From the NCBI GenBank assembly GCA_029168955.1, contig JAPDOI010000038.1, positions 1,143,001 through 1,207,000 on the forward strand: a stretch of 64,000 bases of DNA, given 5' to 3'. Numbering within the stretch: the stretch's first letter is position 1; every line of letters starts with the position of its first letter. The DNA is from Aplectana chamaeleonis. Its lineage: Eukaryota; Nematoda; Chromadorea; Rhabditida; Cosmocercidae. This document shows, in pieces, positions 1-10,216 of the stretch. The notes under the pieces were generated by a model. The model made no database searches. It was given only the letters and a program-made list of their open reading frames with translations, and was not told where the DNA came from. The position numbers and the translations under genes were made by a program.

Positions 1-127
1 TTGTTATAATTCACCTCGGCCCGACGCTGTTTCACCGGTTTCGGCGGAACAGGACGTGAAGCCGACCTTTTCTTAAATTAGGCAGTGGTCACCGGAGACT
101 AGAATGGAAATAGAAAGTTATACTCAC

Positions 128-367
128 ATGGAGAGCGTCAACGCGCCGCTCGACACGCGGCAGCGACCTCACGGAGTCTTGGACTCCAACGACCATTTCA
201 TAAATGCGCCCTGCAGGTGAAAGGGGGACGAGGGGCCCCAGGCCGTCGTCTTCGTCGTTCACAGGGACGACAATACCGGGCTGAAGGTCTTCATCCATTA
301 CATTATTCACAGCTTCAACCTCCACCTGTTCGACGGGCGGGTCTTGAGGGGGCAGTTCACCGCTCAT
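128..367 (-). CDS. Possible single exon of an unknown acidic protein at the window edge
   Basis: An open frame starts at an ATG at 367 and runs toward lower coordinates for 80 codons to a good donor (GTGAGT from 127). The predicted peptide is acidic and proline-rich at its start and resembles no family I recognise. The nearest acceptor-like AG downstream would leave an intron of only 29 bases, so the next exon, if there is one, probably lies beyond the left edge. It could equally be chance or a retroelement fragment. Confidence 0.22.
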
Positions 368-740
368 TTTTCACTGAAATGATATGCTTATTATTTGACT
401 GTATTGGTAAGTTTGGCGAATTTTCGTACGAGTGGAGAATCAATCCGAAATATTATGCATACGAAGCAGCATAAACTTAAACACAGCAATGCATCTTTTC
501 ATTATTCAGAGATGGCTTAAATATTTCCGAATTTCAATATTTCAGTATCACTAGAAAATTGTTGTACGGAACCAGCGGTTTGACATATTTTCCATTCGTC
601 AAGGTGTATAGTGCACATTACACTTTTCACCATTTCAGGATGGAACAATACTGATCGAAGATTCATTTTTCATCCTTTCCGTGTAATTTCATTGCTCAAG
701 AAAAAAAAATTGTAGAACAAAAATTTCGTACGCTAGCATG
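368..740. other. AT-rich stretch without a recognised gene
   Basis: No splice-supported reading frame, RNA gene or clear repeat was seen here. It separates the possible edge exon from the AATTCA-rich tract. Confidence 0.5.
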
Positions 741-839
741 TGACGTGGAGAGTTAAAACAAATTGCAATATGTCAGACAACGGGATGAAGAATTACAGGG
801 AAAAAAATTGCATCGTAATTCGATATTCAATTCGAGAAA

Positions 840-1810
840 ATATTCAACCAATATTCAGAATTAAGAGGAGTCAGCCATTGTTAATTCAGCCAGATGGAAA
901 ATTGATTCATTCAAATTCAAGAACCCAGGTATATCCAGAAGAATTTGTTCATGCTACTAGTTCGGTGAATTCCAGGACGAATTAGCTGAAATTCAAAGTT
1001 CAGTAACTTTCAGAATGAATTCATTGAATTTCAAACTCAAATCAATCCTGAATGGATTCGAAGAAACTAGGAATTCAATGTAGTCCGAATCGAGTTTAAT
1101 GAAATTCAAACATTTGATGTTCAGTATGGAGTGGGCGGGAACCAGATAAAATCCGTCGTCGAAGTCTAAAAGGGGAAGAATCTAATAAAGATTTTTAATG
1201 TGAGAGAAATGCGTTGGTAATCAAAGCGTATTTCAAAATCCGAAGAAATTCTTCACCATGGCGGAAATGTGTCGATTCAGATCCAGCTTGGTTCTGAATC
1301 CGTAATTCAGAAGTCGATGACTTTCAAAATTCAATCAGATCGTAATTCTTTCCAGCTAACTTCAAGATCCAGTCAAATTCCGACTATATATTGCTTTAAA
1401 CTCAAATTTCGGCGAGGTGTAGAATTAATTAAGCTAATTCAAATTTCAAATAAATGCGTAAGGAATTCAAAGAAATTTGAATTCAGAATGACTTGTTGTT
1501 CCAGTCCAATTCGAAGGGATTTTGAAGAAATGAAAATGTCAGATTTTTGGCTAGTGAATGTGCTAACCAAGCAACCACGATAATAAATTAATTCGTCTTA
1601 TGTACAGATGGCTGAGGCGGTTCCACAAACAACTATCCTGAAATTAGAGATGAATTCAAAGGGTTTGTCGTGTAAGTGGGTGTCTGAGCTCAGTATGATT
1701 TTAGAAATTAAGGTTGACTGTTCTCAGTTCATAGGTGATGGTAATTCGTATTCCAGACAAATGCAGATTTCGAGCAGCAGGAAGGAGTGAATGAAGTTCA
1801 TAATTCAATA
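840..1810. repeat. AATTCA-rich low-complexity tract
   Basis: The hexamer AATTCA occurs at least 13 times on the plus strand between 883 and 1807, often extended to AAATTCAAA, while its reverse complement is much rarer. The spacing is irregular, so this is not a simple tandem array. It lies downstream of the BEL ORF in that element's reading direction and may be its untranslated 3' part or host flank. Confidence 0.5.
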
Positions 1811-1907
1811 AAAGCAAAATCTATTCAAGAAGTGCAATTTTCAGTACAGGGGACAGAATGCTTTGAGAAAAAGAAACCTATTCATAATATGACGAATGAA
1901 AGATTCA

Positions 1908-1972
1908 CAAAAAAAATTTTTTTTTTTTTTTTAACTTTTTTTTTTTTTAACATAAAATACTGTTTTTTTTTT
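1908..1972. repeat. A/T homopolymer cluster downstream of the retroelement ORF
   Basis: Runs of A and T, several of ten or more bases, sit about 40 to 100 bases beyond the stop codon of the BEL polyprotein. Read on the minus strand the A runs could contain the polypurine tract or a poly(A)-related tail. They are also places where base counts in an assembly are unreliable. Confidence 0.4.
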
Positions 1973-2009
1973 CAATTGTACAACTTTCTCTACGGTTTTC
2001 ATTACACAT

Positions 2010-5000
2010 TCAAGCATACTTGGTAGACTTTTGACTGCGAATACAGAAAAAATATGTGATGCGTAATACACACTTTACAGGCCAAATAATTAATGCGAAA
2101 AAGCGTCTTGTCCATCGCATTGCAGAAAATAAGATGAGAAGGGGTGGGAATAGGAAAGCTGAGGCTAGAGCGCTGCTCGACAGGCCTCTGTGCTCTTTGT
2201 TTGGACGAAGACAGAGATGTACAGCGGCGATAAAAGCGAGGCCTGTGAATGTACAGGCGACTGCTACAGTATACAGAAAGTATTTTTTGCAGATGTTCAA
2301 AAAATGACCGACGTCAGGAAACTCAATATCAAAACTGATTTCGGTTTCGTGAGACATATTTCTGTTCCAATTTTTTAGATATCGTCGGAAGGGTTCCATT
2401 CCATTTACATAATTCAGGGTTCCCTCAAGTGGAAAAAATGTAATTTGTTGTCCACACTGAGCTCTACATTGTTCTTGTACTTGAGCGGAATCGAAAAACA
2501 GATGAATCATATTTTTGTGACCGTTTTTCTTGCAGAGTACAACGAATTGTTGGGTAGTACAGGAAACTTGTGCCAGTGCGCTCAAAACGTCAGATTTGCA
2601 CCAGATTGTTGTTATAGCCCCTTTCATACATCCGTAACAGCCTATCACAGGCTGTGGTGTGATATGGCATGTGAAATTGATCAATTCTTGCAAAATTTCT
2701 GTTACATTACGATCCGGGGTGATTGCTATATCTACAGATAATGCACTTGTTCGTATCGTGGGTACTTTTTGAAGTCCTTCCGCAGTAATCATTCCGTTGT
2801 TTACTGGGATGGGTAGTGTATTGGATAACTGGACGACATCGGTCACATTATTATTGGTACAGTAACAATTTACAAAATCTTCGGCAGGGGTACATTTACA
2901 TGTATCCTTTATGAGGCAAGATGTGTCGTTACCATCATTTGACGGAAAACGACATGCGTAACTGAACGAAGTACCTTGATGCAAATATGCAGTGATTTCT
3001 TTGTTAGTTAGAAATCGTTGATTCATTATGGAGGGTGGAGTAAAAGAGAATGCCGTTATTTCCATGGATATCGTCTCCAACCGTTTCAATGCATAAGGCT
3101 TCATTTCAACTTCATAGGAAATGGTGTTTTTATTTCCTCGTGAAAATTCTAATTGAATTTTCACCGTTTCAAACCATGATGGGCATTCGAATATTTCATA
3201 CATCATATCATCAGTTGGTACGTGATATACTCTGTAAAAGAGGCATCCTGATGAGGGGAATCCACATGAGCAACCTAAGCCTCCACATGATTCAGAACAG
3301 TAGGTTATACCTGTGAAATTATTTGCATTCTCCAGTTCGGTGACTAACGTTGTAGGTGTGATTTTTGCACATTTAGTCCCACTACACGATCCCATATGTG
3401 GGCATCTTTTCCGAAACTGCACCTTAGTTACAGTATTCCGTGTGAAGTACAGGGTTTCTCTTCTACATCTCAAAGTGAGTCCTAGAAGAGTCACTTTCAA
3501 GAATTGGATTTGATGTTTTCCATAGTTCAAATGCAGACAGGCTGACGGTTGCATTGGATTAAGCTTTGCAATTATTGTCGTCTCATTGTGGCATGACTTT
3601 TCATGCAAATTACACTTAGATATCGATGAAGATATCAAAATTGTTTGTTGGCATGCACTAGCCACCCAAATGCAGGCTGTAGCAACGGTAAAAATTCGTA
3701 CAAGAGGAGAAGCGTTCCATCGTGTTAGTCTCGATGTTCGAATTTCAAAGAGTGGAATTTCTTCTCCTGAATGGCTCTGATTCGCACACTTTCGTTGAAT
3801 CCATTTCCAAGGGGTACGGTATTTCAGGCTACCAAATACACAACGGCATCCTAGACATAGTTTCCTTACAAGAATCGTTGAACAAATCAACGTGAGAAAG
3901 AAAACGTATGCGAAGAATGCTGTGATTGCAATGGCCAGTCGTGGCCAGCAGTCTGGATTGGAAATCATTTCAGTACAGAAATTGCACATGAGTTGCTCAC
4001 AAAATGGGCTAGCCGGGCAGGCCCAATGTGTTGACTTCGTTTCCGTTCCAAGTATGTATTTGACTGTTACAGTATAACTATGCATTATAATTTCAGGAGG
4101 GAATTGAATGCTAACGTTTCGATCTGGAGTTTGAATTTCCAAGCAGTATTCGTTTCCACATACTTGCATTCTTTCAATAAATTGTTTTGCAATAATGTTT
4201 ACTCCTCCCCTTACGCAGTGTATTCCCATTACACCGCTATCTTTGGCCTGTGTTCCTGTAAACAAGATACACAAAAGGGTTACCGTAAGCCAAAGATGCC
4301 AGGGTATGAGTAATCGTGATCGACCAGTTGCGTCGTGCATTACTGTCGTGGTATTCATTACATATTGCTTATTCTCTTTCGCTCGTCTGTGTAACACAGG
4401 TCGCGTTCGCCCGTGTACACGAGTGGCGATGTCGCTTTCGTCGCTTTCGTCGTCTTGCTCGTCGACGCGCGCGGCGGGATCATTTACTGTCTTCTGGTTT
4501 TCATGTTTTTCTTCAATTTTCTGCTCTATCCTCTCAGAACTTTCAATTTCCAGGGGTATCAACATGTTAACTGATCTTTCAAGTGTGAAATTCATTGTTC
4601 GTAATTTCACAGATCTGACATTACCATCAGGATCCGATATTAGTTCAGTCACTAATCCTAATTTCCAATCTCCTCGTGGGAGCCTTTCCTCCATGAGGAG
4701 GACTACTTCTCCAACGTGCGGACCTTTTCGAGTAAAACTTTTCTGTTTTATCCTTCTTTGATGGAGATTTCGTAGCTCTAAAAGGTAGTTTTCAGTCCAT
4801 ATTGTCCACAATCGATTTAGGTAATTCAAAGTTTCACGAAAATATTCTAACGCTTGTTCTTTCGAGGAAATAGTCGGTAGATAAGGTTCATCTTCATCAT
4901 TTTCATGGGAAGAAAACATTTTCAAATTTGCATATGGTAGTAAAAAATCAATAGGTCTCAATACAGCAGAGTCTTCAATAGTACTTCCAGAGTAAGTTAA

Positions 5001-8000
5001 TGGCCTTGAATTGACCATAGCTTCACATTCCGTTATTAGCGTAATGAAATCATTTTCTTCCAGAATGTCACGCTTCAGGACCTTTTTCAAGATAGACTTC
5101 AGAATTCCAATTAAACGTTCGTAAAAACCTCCTTTCCATGGGGAAAGAGGTGTAATAAATTTCCATTGAATCTTTTCATTTGCGAGGAAATTCAGGAAAG
5201 TGGGATCATTTACAATACTATGGTTGTCTAAATCCTGTAGTATTTCATTACCTAGACTAAAATTGGTTGCATTGTCAGATACAACTAGTTGAGGTTTTCC
5301 TCGACGTGCAACAAAACGACGAAGTGAATTAACGCATTGAATTGCGCTCAAATTGTTCACAATTTCCAAATGTACAGCTCTCGTGACCATGCATGTTGAC
5401 AAAAGAATCCATCTTTTACAAATTTCTTTTGCAGGATTCAGTACCTTGAAGGGACCAGCCAAATCAATACCAATGTGTGAAAATGGTCGTGATGGTTGAG
5501 TTCTTACGCTAGGTAAAAAAGGTGAATCCGGATAAAAATACGGTCTTCCATTCCACTTTCTACAAATTACACATTTCCTTAAACAGTTTTTCACCATCTG
5601 TCGACCTTTCGGAATCCAAAATCGTTGACGAATATGGGCTAGTGTTCCGTTCACACCCTGATGTCCACTTCGAATATGGGAATTATGAATCAAAAGATGA
5701 GTAAATATATGGTTTGGAAGCAAAAGAATTGGTTCTGAAGATTCTATAGACAGATGTGTAGACTTGACTCGTCCACGACACCGTATTATTCCATTGCCAT
5801 CTTTAAATAATGATAGATTATGCCATTTTTGAAAGTCATGAAAAGTTACCTCTCTTTGCACCAGTTTGACGAGGATCGTTTCAGCTGCTGCAATATCGTT
5901 AGCGTTCGGAACGATCAGAGGAGGATGTACGCTGATCTGGAAAACTTCTGTTGAGTGATTTCTTAAAAGCTCTTTACTCTCTTCGCCTAATTTTTCATAT
6001 ACTTTCATGCGTATAAATTTCAAAACTAGAGCAGTTACGCGTTGCAGTTTCACGAGGGATGAGAATTCACGGGGAAATATCCAACTGTCACCTGTGTTAG
6101 TTTGCAAATCAGCGACTGCTACCAGTGCAGCTGCCGAGGATACTACTTCATTTCCAATGTCTTCATCTAGTGCACATTTCCAAGTAAATTTTTCGAGGGA
6201 CATTGCATCGATTGATGCTTGCTGGAGGAAATTAGGACCTTTCCACCAGATATGGTCAGCCATTTCCTCTTTGCGCAATCCTCTTGTGGCACAGTCAGCC
6301 GGGTTGAGGTCGGTAGGGATGTAATGCAGATACGTATTAATCCCCAGTTCAGTCCAAATTGTCAACTTTGCCTTTATTTCATTACATCTGTTAGTTACAA
6401 ACACTCCATTGTTACTGACTGACTGGAGCCAGTGTAATGCCACTTTGGAGTCACTATACAGACGTATTTCTTTCACTTTCAAAGAAAGTTCTTTCAGTAC
6501 AAAAGAAGTCAATCTTACTCCTATGAGTAACGCTAATAATTCCAATCTAGGTATAGTAAGCGTTTTTGATTTCGCATTGATCGGCGCAAGTCTTTGTCTT
6601 GCCATGATCAGCGTGCTTTGTATGGTCCCTCGCTCGTTGATCGAGCGAAGATAGGTCGCGGCAGCGAATGCTCGGGTAGAAGCATCCACAAAAGTGTGAA
6701 GCTCGAATCGATCGTCTTCTGCGCAAGCAGTGATCGAGCGAGGAAATGTTGCCATGAACCCCGACGACCTTTCGCATATGGAGCGCCACTCCAATTCATG
6801 ATTAGAAGACAAGGGACAATCCCATGCATATTCCACTTTCCAAAGGTCTTGCAAGAAGATTTTTGCAGGAAGGAGGATTGGAATGAGAAATCCGAGCGGG
6901 TCAAAGGTAGAGTGGGCTGATTGCAGCACCTTACGCTTGGTGGGATTCTCATTGTAGCTCAGTTTGCAAGGGATCGAAAAGAAATCAGTTTTCATATTCC
7001 AACCTACTCCAAGAATCTTAGTAGATTTGCTCTTTGTCAAATCTTGGGGATCAATCAACTTATTGCATTCTTCGTCATTAGTCATGAATTGACGTAAGTT
7101 CATGGACATATTCTGAAAAATTTTCTTGCACGCGTGGTATTTACCCACTAGAGAACGAGTTGACGTGTCTGTCATAAGTACATTGTCCACATACAAGTTT
7201 TCTTTCAGCTGCTGGTAAATCTCTTCTCTGAACTCATGTTGTTGAGAGATGCCATATTGGATTGAAATTCCCAGCAAAAACGGTGATGCATTTATTCCAA
7301 AAGGCAGTCTACAAAATCGCAGGATTCTAATATTCTGCGGACGAGGAGGCTGCGTGGTATCTTTCAGCCACAAAAACCTCACTGAATCTCTTTCAGAGTC
7401 CTGAAGGTAGATCATGTGAAATGCCTTTTCAACGTCCGCGATCATAATTTTTGATCCTACTCGGGATCTTAGTAGGATTCCGCATAAGTTTGGAAGCAAA
7501 AGAGGCCCTTGATGGATAACATCATTGAGACTAAGTTCACCTTTCATTTTCGATGACGCATCTAAAACTATACGTGTTTTAGTAGTCTCACTTCCAGTCT
7601 TGATTACGGCTTGATGGGGAATGTAATAGCATGGATTTTCTCCATTTGGTGGGTGAAAAACATCTTCAATGAAATTCTTTTGAAGTTGTTCATGTATGAT
7701 GTTACAATATTCATCCCAGCACTGAGGATTTCGTTCTTTCATTTTGAAAAGTTGGTGAAGTCGACTCAAAGCTAAGCTATAATTGCTAGCTAAGTCGTGT
7801 TTGTTAGTTTTCCAAGGAAAACGAACGCATATTTTTCCATCTTGAGTTTTTACAGTTGAGTAAAACTCTTGGGTAATTATTCGCGCTAATTCTTCTTCCG
7901 TACAAAGTTCTTCTGTTCCAACCCCGGGTAATTTCCATAGTTCAGAATAATCAATATGGTTACTATATTGATTCTGTACAGTATGGGCTTGCACTACGTT

Positions 8001-8504
8001 TTCATAAAGAGTCCTTTCTTCAGATTCCAAATGGTTTCTTCCGTGAGGAAGTCCTGAGACTACCGGACCAAAGAATGTAGGAGTGACAAAAAGACCCGAA
8101 GGCAAACGAACAACAGGTTCGTCTAATTTCATGATTACATGAAAGTAATCAATTCCAATAAGAATTTCCGGGGTTACTTGACACGGCAAGTAAAATTCTG
8201 GTTGTTGCGGGAAGATTTGGTTGATAGTCAGTTTATCTTCCATGCTCAATTCACACATCGTTAGTGCGGGCGTCAATTTCGCGCTCGTTAACAACTCTAC
8301 ATCAAATTCATTTCCTTGCAAATTACATAATGACGCTTTAACTCTCTTCATTCTCTTCTTTTCAACTCTTCCACCAAAGGTGTTCACAGTTATTGCAACT
8401 TCAGTTTGAGGTTCCAACATTATGCGCTTTGCTAAATCCGTAGTTATGAACGATTGGTCAGACGCCGAATCTAAAAAGGGCATAAATTTTTTCGCATTTT
8501 CCAT
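2010..8504 (-). CDS. BEL/Pao Pol polyprotein fused to phlebovirus-like Gn/Gc glycoprotein
   Basis: This 2164-codon ORF starts at an ATG at 8504. It opens in an aspartic protease with the active-site motif DSASD (residues 12-16). Reverse transcriptase follows, with IADVEKAFH near residue 353 and YVDN near 436. RNase H has FVDAS near 603 and SDSK near 685. Integrase has its HHCC finger at about 938-985 and the D, D, E residues in GIDLAG, VSDNATNF and GGFYERLIG. A DUF5641-like domain lies at about 1255-1300, then an acidic linker. From about 1395 the protein is envelope-like: a signal-like hydrophobic segment, a Cys-rich ectodomain, a membrane segment near 1525-1545 with a Cys-rich tail, a second hydrophobic segment near 1600, and a larger Cys-rich domain with a CGGLGCSCG fusion-loop-like motif and two C-terminal hydrophobic segments. 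That order matches phleboviral Gn then Gc. RT has Asn where the second catalytic Asp is usual. Confidence 0.9.
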   Translation of the reverse strand: MENAKKFMPFLDSASDQSFITTDLAKRIMLEPQTEVAITVNTFGGRVEKKRMKRVKASLCNLQGNEFDVELLTSAKLTPALTMCELSMEDKLTINQIFPQQPEFYLPCQVTPEILIGIDYFHVIMKLDEPVVRLPSGLFVTPTFFGPVVSGLPHGRNHLESEERTLYENVVQAHTVQNQYSNHIDYSELWKLPGVGTEELCTEEELARIITQEFYSTVKTQDGKICVRFPWKTNKHDLASNYSLALSRLHQLFKMKERNPQCWDEYCNIIHEQLQKNFIEDVFHPPNGENPCYYIPHQAVIKTGSETTKTRIVLDASSKMKGELSLNDVIHQGPLLLPNLCGILLRSRVGSKIMIADVEKAFHMIYLQDSERDSVRFLWLKDTTQPPRPQNIRILRFCRLPFGINASPFLLGISIQYGISQQHEFREEIYQQLKENLYVDNVLMTDTSTRSLVGKYHACKKIFQNMSMNLRQFMTNDEECNKLIDPQDLTKSKSTKILGVGWNMKTDFFSIPCKLSYNENPTKRKVLQSAHSTFDPLGFLIPILLPAKIFLQDLWKVEYAWDCPLSSNHELEWRSICERSSGFMATFPRSITACAEDDRFELHTFVDASTRAFAAATYLRSINERGTIQSTLIMARQRLAPINAKSKTLTIPRLELLALLIGVRLTSFVLKELSLKVKEIRLYSDSKVALHWLQSVSNNGVFVTNRCNEIKAKLTIWTELGINTYLHYIPTDLNPADCATRGLRKEEMADHIWWKGPNFLQQASIDAMSLEKFTWKCALDEDIGNEVVSSAAALVAVADLQTNTGDSWIFPREFSSLVKLQRVTALVLKFIRMKVYEKLGEESKELLRNHSTEVFQISVHPPLIVPNANDIAAAETILVKLVQREVTFHDFQKWHNLSLFKDGNGIIRCRGRVKSTHLSIESSEPILLLPNHIFTHLLIHNSHIRSGHQGVNGTLAHIRQRFWIPKGRQMVKNCLRKCVICRKWNGRPYFYPDSPFLPSVRTQPSRPFSHIGIDLAGPFKVLNPAKEICKRWILLSTCMVTRAVHLEIVNNLSAIQCVNSLRRFVARRGKPQLVVSDNATNFSLGNEILQDLDNHSIVNDPTFLNFLANEKIQWKFITPLSPWKGGFYERLIGILKSILKKVLKRDILEENDFITLITECEAMVNSRPLTYSGSTIEDSAVLRPIDFLLPYANLKMFSSHENDEDEPYLPTISSKEQALEYFRETLNYLNRLWTIWTENYLLELRNLHQRRIKQKSFTRKGPHVGEVVLLMEERLPRGDWKLGLVTELISDPDGNVRSVKLRTMNFTLERSVNMLIPLEIESSERIEQKIEEKHENQKTVNDPAARVDEQDDESDESDIATRVHGRTRPVLHRRAKENKQYVMNTTTVMHDATGRSRLLIPWHLWLTVTLLCILFTGTQAKDSGVMGIHCVRGGVNIIAKQFIERMQVCGNEYCLEIQTPDRNVSIQFPPEIIMHSYTVTVKYILGTETKSTHWACPASPFCEQLMCNFCTEMISNPDCWPRLAIAITAFFAYVFFLTLICSTILVRKLCLGCRCVFGSLKYRTPWKWIQRKCANQSHSGEEIPLFEIRTSRLTRWNASPLVRIFTVATACIWVASACQQTILISSSISKCNLHEKSCHNETTIIAKLNPMQPSACLHLNYGKHQIQFLKVTLLGLTLRCRRETLYFTRNTVTKVQFRKRCPHMGSCSGTKCAKITPTTLVTELENANNFTGITYCSESCGGLGCSCGFPSSGCLFYRVYHVPTDDMMYEIFECPSWFETVKIQLEFSRGNKNTISYEVEMKPYALKRLETISMEITAFSFTPPSIMNQRFLTNKEITAYLHQGTSFSYACRFPSNDGNDTSCLIKDTCKCTPAEDFVNCYCTNNNVTDVVQLSNTLPIPVNNGMITAEGLQKVPTIRTSALSVDIAITPDRNVTEILQELINFTCHITPQPVIGCYGCMKGAITTIWCKSDVLSALAQVSCTTQQFVVLCKKNGHKNMIHLFFDSAQVQEQCRAQCGQQITFFPLEGTLNYVNGMEPFRRYLKNWNRNMSHETEISFDIEFPDVGHFLNICKKYFLYTVAVACTFTGLAFIAAVHLCLRPNKEHRGLSSSALASAFLFPPLLILFSAMRWTRRFFALIIWPVKCVLRITYFFCIRSQKSTKYA

Positions 8505-8563
8505 TACAAGGGTTTCGAATTTCGCTTTCCACTATCATTAATCGTGCACCTGTGGATTCGACA

Positions 8564-10216
8564 TTACGTGAGCAGACCGTTTTTTTTTTCGTTTAAGGCA
8601 TGTGCCTCGTGGACTTGTAAGTTCATATTTACGGCACTACCCGATGATCTAAATTGAGGGGAACGCGAAAAACGAACTCTACGGCGTTGTGAACGATCTC
8701 CAGATGTAGATCGTGACCTCTGTCTTTCCGAATTTTCCCTAGAGGTTGATCGCGATTGCATTCTATTTCGAGAAAAATTTTGCCTACCTGGTGATAGACG
8801 GCGACTGAATCGGTTAAGATTGCTGCCAGCTTGTCGTGGATATCTCAATTCAGGCGTTGGACTGCGTCTTCTTGTCCAATTATTCGCAGGGCTTCGTTGT
8901 CGTCCACTGGGTTGACGACGTGGCACTCTATACTGAGTGGTTACCTTTCGTCGGCATACAGCGACGTGATGGGGACCTCCACAAAATCGACAATCTTCAC
9001 GTTTACAGAACTTAGAACGATGGCTACGAGAAAAACATTTCCAACATGCTTTCAGTTCTTTCAAACGTTCTAGTTTTTGATCTATTGTACGATATTTCAT
9101 ACAAAACTGAAAGTGATGTTGCATTCCACACCCTACGCATTTTGCTGCCATTTCCGAGCGGGTATAGAACACGGAATGTGAACTCTCGTCGGTTCGGAAA
9201 TCGCAACTTTCTAAATGTTCATTACGTTTTACAGCAATGGAAAGGTTCTCGAGTAACTCTTGCATATTCCAAGTATTCCCAGAGTCGAACTCTTTTTGCG
9301 CCATTTCCTGCTGTACATTTTTCGAGAACGTTTCCAGTACCATCCTAATCATGTGGGTAGTGTTCACCACTTCCCCCTGTTTCTCCAGGGTAGAGATAAT
9401 CGCTTGGATATCGTTCAAATTGTTGCGCAAGGATCTCGCATCTTCACGGCATGATTTCATGGACTTCAGTTGCTTTATCATAGCAAGGGTTACGCGCTTG
9501 GGATCTAGGTATTGGGCTTTCAACTGAGCGACTGCTCTGTCGTACGAAGTTCCAGTTCGTGGGATCATCTGAAGGGTTCGAGCAGCGTCACCTTTACAAC
9601 AACCGAGAAGCATAGACAGCTTCTCAATGTTGGAGTACGGCTGGTTGTGAACCAACTCTTCGAATAGCTCCCAGAAAGGCCCAAACTCAGATGGGTTTCC
9701 ATGAAATTTGGGAATTTTCAGTTCATTGCCCAGAAGTCGGTGCTCCAATGTGAGTCTGTCAGTTGGCAGACTAAACTCTTGGTGCAGCGAGGCGTCGCGC
9801 ATTTGCAACTCTAGATGCATGGTAGCTTCTTGGCAATCTAGTTCAACAATTCGCTTTTCGAGTTGTCGATGAATGTCCAGGGTGGTCTCAATTAAAGTAT
9901 TTCCGCTTTTCTCTTTCCAGTACTCATCAAACTGATATTCAACTGTTGATTTCATGTCTACGGGCAAATTTGTAATGTGCATAATGCATTCAGTGTAGTA
10001 GACCCATATGGAATCTTTCTGCTTCACCAGACTTTTACAGAGATTTTCAACAATGATGCGGTTGGTGGCGATGAAAGCTTTCAATGCCTGGATGTCGGGA
10101 GGAAAGCGCCAGGTATCATGGAAGTCTTCAGCTTCCTTAAGCAGCTTTGTCAAAACATTTAATTGTTTTGACAATTGCTGCTTGGCTACCGTTAGGTTGA
10201 ACTTCGAAGCGGACAT
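8564..10216 (-). CDS. BEL/Pao Gag protein (DUF1759-type, zinc knuckles, Arg/Ser tail)
   Basis: This 550-residue protein starts at an ATG at 10216. Residues 1-150 are helical and charged. About 155-310 match the DUF1759 Gag domain of BEL elements, with a KIPKFHG..FGPFWELF segment and a later LLGCCKGDAARTL motif. Cys/His clusters at roughly 365-430 (CVGCGMQHHFQFC, CWKCFSRSHRSKFC, CRFCGGPHHVAVC) are zinc knuckles for RNA binding. The last 110 residues are an Arg/Ser-rich, presumably RNA-binding tail. The ORF ends at TAA 8566-8564, just after a run of ten A on the coding strand, and 59 bases separate that stop from the pol ATG, which is in another frame. Gag would form the particle that packages the element RNA. 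Confidence 0.88.
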   Translation of the reverse strand: MSASKFNLTVAKQQLSKQLNVLTKLLKEAEDFHDTWRFPPDIQALKAFIATNRIIVENLCKSLVKQKDSIWVYYTECIMHITNLPVDMKSTVEYQFDEYWKEKSGNTLIETTLDIHRQLEKRIVELDCQEATMHLELQMRDASLHQEFSLPTDRLTLEHRLLGNELKIPKFHGNPSEFGPFWELFEELVHNQPYSNIEKLSMLLGCCKGDAARTLQMIPRTGTSYDRAVAQLKAQYLDPKRVTLAMIKQLKSMKSCREDARSLRNNLNDIQAIISTLEKQGEVVNTTHMIRMVLETFSKNVQQEMAQKEFDSGNTWNMQELLENLSIAVKRNEHLESCDFRTDESSHSVFYTRSEMAAKCVGCGMQHHFQFCMKYRTIDQKLERLKELKACWKCFSRSHRSKFCKREDCRFCGGPHHVAVCRRKVTTQYRVPRRQPSGRQRSPANNWTRRRSPTPELRYPRQAGSNLNRFSRRLSPGRQNFSRNRMQSRSTSRENSERQRSRSTSGDRSQRRRVRFSRSPQFRSSGSAVNMNLQVHEAHALNEKKNGLLT

